A stretch of 64,000 bases of DNA from Portulaca oleracea (lineage: Eukaryota > Streptophyta > Magnoliopsida > Caryophyllales > Portulacaceae). The position numbers were made by a program, and so were the translations under genes. Positions 57,381 through 64,000 of the stretch are shown here, one piece after another. Numbering within the stretch: position 1 is the stretch's first letter; each line of letters opens with the position of its first letter. Below the pieces are notes generated by a model, which ran no database searches, was not told the DNA's origin, and worked only from the letters and a program-made list of their open reading frames with translations. The stretch covers positions 15,423,190-15,487,189 of the forward strand of contig CM055887.1 in the NCBI GenBank assembly GCA_029582165.1. Reading direction: 5' to 3'.

Positions 57381-58640
57381 ATGAAGCGTCATGATTGAAA
57401 AATCATCTCTCGTTGAGCCTTGACGACGAGGGATTCTTGAGCATGAAGTACCCTCCTCAAGACAAGAAGCTCACCCGTAACAAGAGGTGTGGGTCGGGTT
57501 CCTTCATCATCTGACTGAACCCAATCATCAATGACAACTTCAGATTCTTTTTGTGTAGTATGTTTTGAGTTAATCGTCAATTTGTTGAACCTCTTGAAGG
57601 GTCAAGGTTCTCCGAGTGGGACAGTTAGCTGAAAATGACCGTACCCTTGGCACTTGAAACTCTTCTTGCCCTCCATATTATTAGGGAGCTCTGTAGGGGG
57701 AAAGCAATGCTCTTCTCCTTGTCGACTCGAGTGAGTAGAGTGGACTTAATAGCCTCTTGTAGCCTTGGAGTAGCCAAGTAGGGAGGATGGGTAGGAGGAG
57801 GAAAGAAAGGTCAAGTCATGGGCTTGGTAGCTGCCTTCTCTTCCTTCACCTCTCAACCTTGGCGGCTAAACTTCAAGCCCATCCAAAGAGTGATATGGTT
57901 GGATTTCAATCTTCTCAGCGATGGCAGTGTCCAACCCGTTCAAGAACCTCACCATGGTTTGTTATTCGGGTTCTTAAAGGTCACTATTGAAGAGGAGTTG
58001 CTCAAACACGTGGATGTAATCACTCAAGCTTCTCTTCGATTATGTAATAGTGAAGAGCTTCCTCGTGATGTCTTGCTTGTCGGTACTCGGCCAAAATCAC
58101 CGGTTCATCAACTGTTTCAACCTCGCCCACAAGGTGATTTGCATTCTATCTTCCTTGGCCCGTTGTGACTTCACAATCTCATACCAAAGCAATGCAATTT
58201 TGGTGAGCTTCAGACTAGCGAATTTGAATGCCTCTTCATCGCTATATTCCTTGGTGTCGTGGGATCGAAGATCCGTTCCATGATTTCAACCCATTCAAGT
58301 TAACCATTGAGGTCAGTAAATCCATAAAACTCCAGAATATCAATTTTCACATCATGGAATTAATCCCGTGGAAGTCTCCCACTCGTCTTCTGTTGATAAT
58401 ATCCTCGAGGGGGGCCTCTATCGTCATCACTCGACTAAAAAGGGGGAGGAAGACAGATAGGGCTACAGGTCGATCTCCTTCGTTCCTCACGAGGTCGGGC
58501 TTGAAGGTGTGCGTCGATGTTGTTTATTTGAGTAATAAGGGTTTTGAGAGTTTGCTCGATGGAAAAGACGTGGTTCATGATAACTGGGTTTTGGGATCTC
58601 TATCACCAGCTTGACTCCTCTTGAATTAGGTTAGCTTCAT
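57381..58640 (-). pseudogene. Nested chromovirus gag remnant
   Basis: A zinc-knuckle remnant FKCQGYGHF lies at about 57640 on the minus strand, preceded by weakly conserved gag-like sequence up to about 58640. The first cysteine of the knuckle is changed to serine. The surrounding frames are too broken to define residues. Confidence 0.5.
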
Positions 58641-59073
58641 GTATTTCAAACGAGTGGAAGGAGACGGATTGTGTTTGAGAAATTTTGGTCGAGCTTGGTT
58701 CTTTGTAGTTGGCTTGTGTTGGGGGTTGTGGGGTTCTTTGTGATTTTCCTCAACAACACCAACAAGGAGCAGCAACAACAATGGCCATTCCTACAACTCC
58801 AACAAGAACTCCAATTCTTCAGCACACAATTTCAACAACAACAATAACAACAAATCGAACAACAACAATAACTTCCCCAATACACTTGGAAGGCATAAGG
58901 GATTGGGGTCCCCTATTTCCCAACAACAATAACAGTATCCCCAACACACTTGGATATTCATAGGGGATGGGGATTCCCAATTTCAACAACAACAACAATC
59001 TAGAAATTGAAACCCTAACTTTGAACTTTCAGTACAAACTTAAGCAAAACCCTAACTGTGGCTTTGATACGAA

Positions 59074-59893
59074 ACAGAGCATGGCATAGTTGGATGAATG
59101 CTTGAGTTGATGGAGATGATGAACTTGAACCCAGAACTCAACAAGAACCTTGAAGACAAGATATGAACTTGGGTAAAGGATAATCCATGACCACGAACTA
59201 TAAACCCCCCAAGATTAGATAAAGATAATCACCACTAGTCTCTAAAGGATTTGGCTTGCTAACACCACCACAAGTGATTTTGAGGCTAAAGTAAAAACAA
59301 GACTTGAGAGAGAATTGAGAGAGTTTCATCTTGAACTTTCATTAATGGCCAATTGAATGCTCTCCCAATCCAGTCAAATTCTTATAACAATGGAGAGAGG
59401 ATAAGAGACCAAGTTACAAATATACCCTTGAGTTTAATTATACATCAATTGTCGGGTAGGGGCCAAAGATGAATAATAACACAAAATAGAATTGTGCGTT
59501 ATTGCTGGGCTGCATCAGGCATGCCAGCGCCAGTACAGGCATGACCAATGCCTTTGTGTGTGTGACCAACACCTCCAGAAGAGGCTACGGGCCTTCCACA
59601 ACAAAGAGGCGCGACCAGCTTCTCGGCCTTCTTTTCTATCCTTCCTCGGAATCAACCCGTTGATGCCAAAAGACTGAAACGTCCTTGGGTCAGGAAAGTA
59701 TCCTAAATGCCTTTGGGATCAATGGTGCGTCACGAGCCGCTAGTGGAGCTCGGGGCCGATCCATGGTATGCCCAAGATGAGCTTGGCGGGGGGAGGGGGG
59801 GTCAAGGGGAAATCAGACCTCCATGTTGTCGCGAGTGGTTGCAACCTTTTAGCGTAAACGATGAGCGAGAAGTAGGGAACCCTAGCCTCTGCA
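59074..59893 (-). repeat. 5' LTR of the nested chromovirus
   Basis: About 820 bp, longer than its partner by several small insertions, for example near 59230 and 59330-59460. Confidence 0.7.
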
Positions 59894-60297
59894 CTAACTA
59901 AAAAAAAATTAAGTTTTTTTGGTTAAAGTAGGTTTGAGGTACTGGATTATAATAGTATAAACAATTTTAGGGTACTGGTCAACCCAACTATTGACCTATT
60001 TCTAGCAACAGTACACAACAAAGTTGGTAGGTTGTTAACTAGACAAAAAGATGAGGCATTGCCAAATTATGTAAGCTGCAGGCTGGAGCAAGTGAAAAAA
60101 TATTGACTGCTACATGTTTTTGTCGATTAAACAGCATTGACTAACATAGATAAATAGAACTATGTTTATTGTTTTATTTAAGTGGGTCAATAATGCAGCC
60201 TAGTTTGCAAAATATGTGTCCATTAATGGTTTTTTCCACATGCTTCGACTTCCATCCCATAGAATTAGGTGATATGTCATCTTTTTGCTAAGTCAAA

Positions 60298-60756
60298 TGT
60301 AATAACCCGACCCTAATCCAATAGAATTAAGCTAATTAATGAGTGTCATTAATTAAAATTGTGAATTTCAATTCTTTAACCGTTTGTGTTTTGCAGGACT
60401 CGAGCAAAGCAACAACTGCCAGACACTTGCCTAGCAGGTTTATATAAAGCATCTATGTGGCAATTTCAGCTACTCAAATTACTCTCAAAATAATCGAGTT
60501 ATTTACCTGGCCAAACTTTATCAAGTCGACGGATTCATCGGTAATTAATAATACCAACGAATCGGTTGACTGGATAAAGTTTGCCTGGTAAATAGCCTAA
60601 TTATTATGAGAGTAATTTAAGTATCTCAAATCACCAGATAGTTGCTTTGTTCGAGTCCTGCAAAACACAAACGGTTAAAGAATTGAAATGCAGAATTTTA
60701 ATTAATTACACTCATTAATTAGCTTTGTTCTATTGGGTTAGGGTCGGGTTATTACA
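60298..60756. mobile_element. 459-bp foldback element with 5-bp target duplication
   Basis: Both ends read inward TGTAATAACCCGACCCTAA. The flanks TCAAA (60293-60297 and 60757-60761) are a perfect 5-bp duplication. The whole element is one imperfect inverted repeat with arms of about 215 bp around an AT-rich centre (about 60541-60556). The left arm has an extra segment of about 40 bp (near 60425-60465). No coding capacity. The TG...CA ends and 5-bp duplication are LTR-like, but the palindromic build is MITE-like, so the class is open. Confidence 0.82.
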
Positions 60757-60769
60757 TCAAACATCTTCA

Positions 60770-61510
60770 AACTTGTTGGTATATTGTGGCTGGAAAATAG
60801 GCTATAGTTATTACTTCTAGTGTCCAACAATTGTGTCAATTATTATCAATCTGTACCCCAAATATTCATATCATTATTGTCCAAAAGACATACATATAAA
60901 TATATTACCGATCTGGGTGTTGAATTGGGTCATTGCCCTCCAGATCCATTTGTCACCATTGGATCTATATCCTTAACCGGATACTTTGGGTCAAAAATTG
61001 TTGGACCCAACTCCTTAAAAAGGGATCTAAGTCGAGGCCAAGATCCATTGTGATCCTTACTTGTGAGGTAGATTTGTATGAGTTAGGATCTCTATTACGC
61101 TATCCAATAACAGAGTGTTCTAAGTTCAATGCATCATGTAACAATTTACCTGAAGTGGTAGGATTTATCGACACAGTATTATCTGTCACACACTTAGACA
61201 AATGAGGCTCTATCTGTTGTTCTAGTTTAGTAATATTACCATGGACACCACCTAGCGAGGATCAAAAACTCGTTATGGTACTTTCTAGACCTTTGATACA
61301 ACCTGCAACGACACAAATGTCATTCTCACTATCATCTATCTTATAATTAAGCTTGTTAACAATCGCTAGGAGTTCTTTGTTAAAATCTTTTCTGAACTTT
61401 TCTAGCTTTTCATCCAATATGTTATCTTAGTTTTGAATGCTCATCTCAAGTTTGCGAACTTTATCTTCTAATGTCATTGCCCTAGTGATTATCATATAAA
61501 GTAAAGTAAT
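60770..61510 (-). pseudogene. gag remnant of the old chromovirus
   Basis: 61500-61230 on the minus strand gives a coiled-coil-like start (LEDKVRKLEMSIQN, a stop, DEKLEKFRKDFNKELLAIVN), as in chromovirus gag N-termini. Sequence down to 60770 continues with stops and no clear motif. Support is mainly positional: it lies between the PBS and pol. Confidence 0.4.
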
Positions 61511-62430
61511 TTGTTCGATTTTCAACATAAAACACACAAATAATTCAAGTGAAACTACAACTAAAGCACAAGCACAAGCATATCAATGAAAAACAACTAT
61601 ATAATAATTCTTTGTGCTGATTTTTTTTAATATTGAAAACAACATTAGGGCTCCAAGCAAATTGAATTAACGACCAACTAATTATTTATTAACCCGAACT
61701 CTAAGTGAGAATCCAAAGAAATTACGAAGTACCAAAGCATATACTTGTTGAAGCAAGTGAACACAATCACTTAGGCAACAACCTCACATAGGCACCAACT
61801 ATCCCATATTTGCAAGCAGAGCACAACACCAAAAAAATGTGACCACAATGATAGCTAGTAATAGCGTCACGATGACAATCGGAAACAGACCACGAACATC
61901 AACCTGAACAAGATATCCGGAAACTAGGTGTACCAGTGACGACAAGCGAGCTTTGAGACTCCTCTATGGACCTTTTCTAAGAGTCATCGGATGTAGAGAG
62001 CCAACTCAAACAACAAGCACAACAAATAAAAAATTGCATGACCTAAGACTCCGCAAAATTAAGGCATGATAAATGATGCGATATGGGGTTGTTCTAGCAG
62101 AATCAATTGAGGGATTTTTGGGGAATTGAGAGGCTTTAAAGAATTAGGGTTCAAAAATTGGGGATATCGCATATTAGGGTTCGCAAACCTGGAGAATTTA
62201 GAGTTACACTGTAAGGTTGGCATCGAGGGTGGTGGCGGAGGGTCGCCTAATCGGGATGGTCAACGGGTGGCGGTGCGGTGGTTCAGGATGAGATGGAGTT
62301 TATGTTTAGGGTTTAGGGTTCTGGGAAGTCTGCAATTTTTTTTTTTTTAAGAAATTGGATGGCAGTACAAAAAGGGTTTGAGTCAGGCTCATAATCGAGA
62401 ACTTGGGGAGCAAGTTGATAGAGAATTTGC
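61511..62430 (-). other. Leader of the old chromovirus
   Basis: Non-coding between gag and PBS. It has a GC-rich stretch at 62215-62300 and a T-run at 62337-62349. Confidence 0.45.
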
Positions 62431-62443
62431 TCTGATACCAAGT
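62431..62443 (-). promoter_or_regulatory. Primer-binding site of the old chromovirus, initiator tRNA-Met type
   Basis: The minus strand reads CTTGGTATCAGAGC directly next to the LTR, matching the tRNA-iMet 3' end. Confidence 0.78.
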
Positions 62444-62748
62444 TGATGGTGAACTAGTAAACTAAAATAAAGAATTTAGCATCCCCGTGCTCGATTCAAG
62501 AAAATATTATCATCCATGTGCATAATTAGTAATAAGTGTAATATTCAATTTTCAATGTTGTATATCTCATAAAGGCTATCAAAGCCCTTATTTATATTTA
62601 AACAACCTTCTAATACTAAATCTAATAGAAATAGGAAAATAGAATAGTATTCTAATCAAATTAGAAAATTTAATATTTCTAATAAGAATAGGAAATAAAA
62701 CATATAAAATATCTAATTGTTGTAACTTCTTCCTAAAATAACTCTTCA
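62444..62748 (-). repeat. 5' LTR of the old chromovirus
   Basis: 305 bp, + strand TGATGG ... CTCTTCA. The minus strand holds TATA-like ATATAAATAAGG at about 62601-62590. Homologous to 48802-49123. Confidence 0.72.
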
Positions 62749-64000
62749 GATCAATTTTCTATCTGTAGGTTTCCATTTTAAGATATTATCTTGATGAATA
62801 AAAATGCAAATGTGTATAAACTTGCTTTATGAATGAAACGTACAATAATTATAAATGAATGAATACTTGTGTCATCCCTCTTTTTTTTATTTAGATGGAA
62901 ACTTTTTCTTTGAAAATTCTACCATAATTCAAATTTTTTTTAATAAGATTGTCGCAAATTTTATACCAATAATTTGTCTAAATTAAAATAAATATCATTT
63001 GTTAAAAACATTTATGTTTCAATAAATATGAATAATTGTTACAATGAATGACTTTTCCTTAGTCCATTTGCGAGTTTGGACATGCATAACCTGCATCAAC
63101 TTGCATCAACCTGCATTTCCTACACTCAATTTAAAATTAATTTTGTTAATAAATATTTATATTTATAAATTTTATAAATTTTTATCATAATAGGTAAAAA
63201 GGTATACAATTTGCAAAATTAAAATGGTCTTATTAATTTTTAAATCAAAAATCATTCATATATTGTTAATACTTAAATTAGAGGAGCAATATTAACAAAA
63301 ATAATTGAATGTATGATTGTGAACTGAAAGAACCCTTGAAGAGAGTTGATTGAGGTGGTTAGCTAAAATTAATTCAAGACTACAAAACTTAACACACAAG
63401 TCAGTCAAGGTCATTGGTGTAACCAAGGATAAGGTTTAAAAATGAAATATAAATGACGAAAATAAATGATAATACACGGGAATTCAGCCGATGTTCTCCC
63501 TTCCTAATAAGGTTGTGTCATCGGACCTAAGCTTCTCTTCACTTAGAATTTTGTACCACTTCACTTTTTGTTCACTTAAGAAGTACAACTAGTTCCTCAA
63601 ACTCGACTCTCTTGAGTACCTCCAAGGCAGGCTTACAAAATACTTAATCAAGGAAACATGTATCCCTTAATCTACAACTTAATTAAGGCAACACCATTGA
63701 TCTACAACTCACTGAGCATTAATAACATGCACGTAGCTACCCAACTGAGTTTTCCAACTCACTTAATACATGTCCCATTACATAAGAATATTTCCAGGCC
63801 CTTATAATATAAGAGACTAATAGATGTGAAGTTATAATGCGTTCTCTTGTGGAGTGGAGTGTTACCCTCATTTTTCTACTCTATCTTTGTCCTCTTTTTA
63901 TACCCAAGAGGCGAGGTGAATGTTTGAATTTGAAAGGAACCTTCAATTGGAAAGATGTCGTTGGAGATCTTCACAAAGATGGTTTCTCATTTATTTCTTG
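62749..64000. other. AT-rich DNA, nothing recognised
   Basis: No conserved ORF or repeat end was found. 63340-64000 is somewhat less AT-rich and could belong to an element that continues beyond the window. Confidence 0.5.

Larger units (their letters stand above)
53190..59893 (-). mobile_element. Nested minus-strand chromovirus (CRM/Reina-like)
   Basis: 5' LTR at 59893 to about 59074, PBS-like GTGGCTTTGATACGA, leader to 58690, gag, protease, RT, RNase H and integrase down to about 54262, then PPT (minus strand AAGAAGGGGAATA) and 3' LTR 54258-53583. Unexpectedly, a second copy of PBS and leader (53582-53190) follows the 3' LTR before the old element resumes. The copy is heavily mutated. Confidence 0.72.
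48802..62748 (-). mobile_element. Old minus-strand chromovirus (CRM/Reina-like) hosting nested insertions
   Basis: LTRs at 62748-62444 (5') and 49123-48802 (3') are about 70 percent alike by eye. The PBS is at 62443-62431, gag remnants near 61510-60770 and pol at 53185-49124. The interior is split by a second chromovirus (53190-59893), a Mutator-like MITE (51102-52464) and a foldback element (60298-60756). The nesting is inferred from where homology stops and resumes. Confidence 0.62.

Noticed and set aside
1..64000. Endogenous pararetrovirus (caulimovirid) sequence
   Set aside because: All RT/RNase H blocks are linked to integrase, LTRs or LINE endonuclease. No movement-protein or coat-protein motif of that family was seen.

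Overview
This window is nuclear DNA of a flowering plant, probably a eudicot. Almost all recognisable coding sequence belongs to transposable elements: Ty3/gypsy retrotransposons of the Athila, Tat/Ogre and chromovirus lineages, L1-type LINEs with a DUF4283 ORF1, long-TIR Mutator-like elements, Stowaway and hAT-like MITEs and a probable Helitron end. I found no bacterial or organellar operon, no rRNA or tRNA gene, and no host gene that looks intact.

Layout. 1-11365: the 3' two thirds of a + strand Athila-lineage element (gag-protease, RT/RNase H, integrase, a second ORF in the env position, PPT, 3' LTR). 11366-16528: the 3' end of a + strand Tat-type element with an antisense, multi-exon plant-mobile-domain gene, tandem repeats, PPT and LTR. 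16869-19107: a minus-strand Athila-like fragment (gag, tRNA-Asp PBS, LTR). 19108-24350: a decayed + strand Tat/Ogre element. 24396-29437: a nearly full-length minus-strand LINE and a 5'-truncated LINE, with (TA)n tails. 29461-36300: AT-rich DNA with MITEs and a TPR-protein gene relic (31497-33194). 36328-42117: three related long-TIR Mutator-like elements. One carries an exon of an LRR/Raf-like kinase gene, another carries the first exon of a KRP-type CDK inhibitor gene. 42348-47968: a young minus-strand chromovirus with two nearly identical LTRs and a tRNA-iMet PBS. 48802-62748: an old minus-strand chromovirus interrupted by another chromovirus (53190-59893), a Mutator-like MITE (51102-52464) and a foldback element (60298-60756). 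62749-64000: AT-rich DNA with nothing recognised.

All element genes except some sub-domains carry stops or frameshifts, so they are annotated as pseudogenes. The signals most worth a second look are: heat-shock-element-like clusters in the LTR of the young chromovirus; captured KRP and LRR-kinase exons; dense arrays of short near-palindromes in the non-coding parts of three unrelated gypsy elements, each with its own palindrome; and the spliced antisense gene with its own TATA box in the Tat element.
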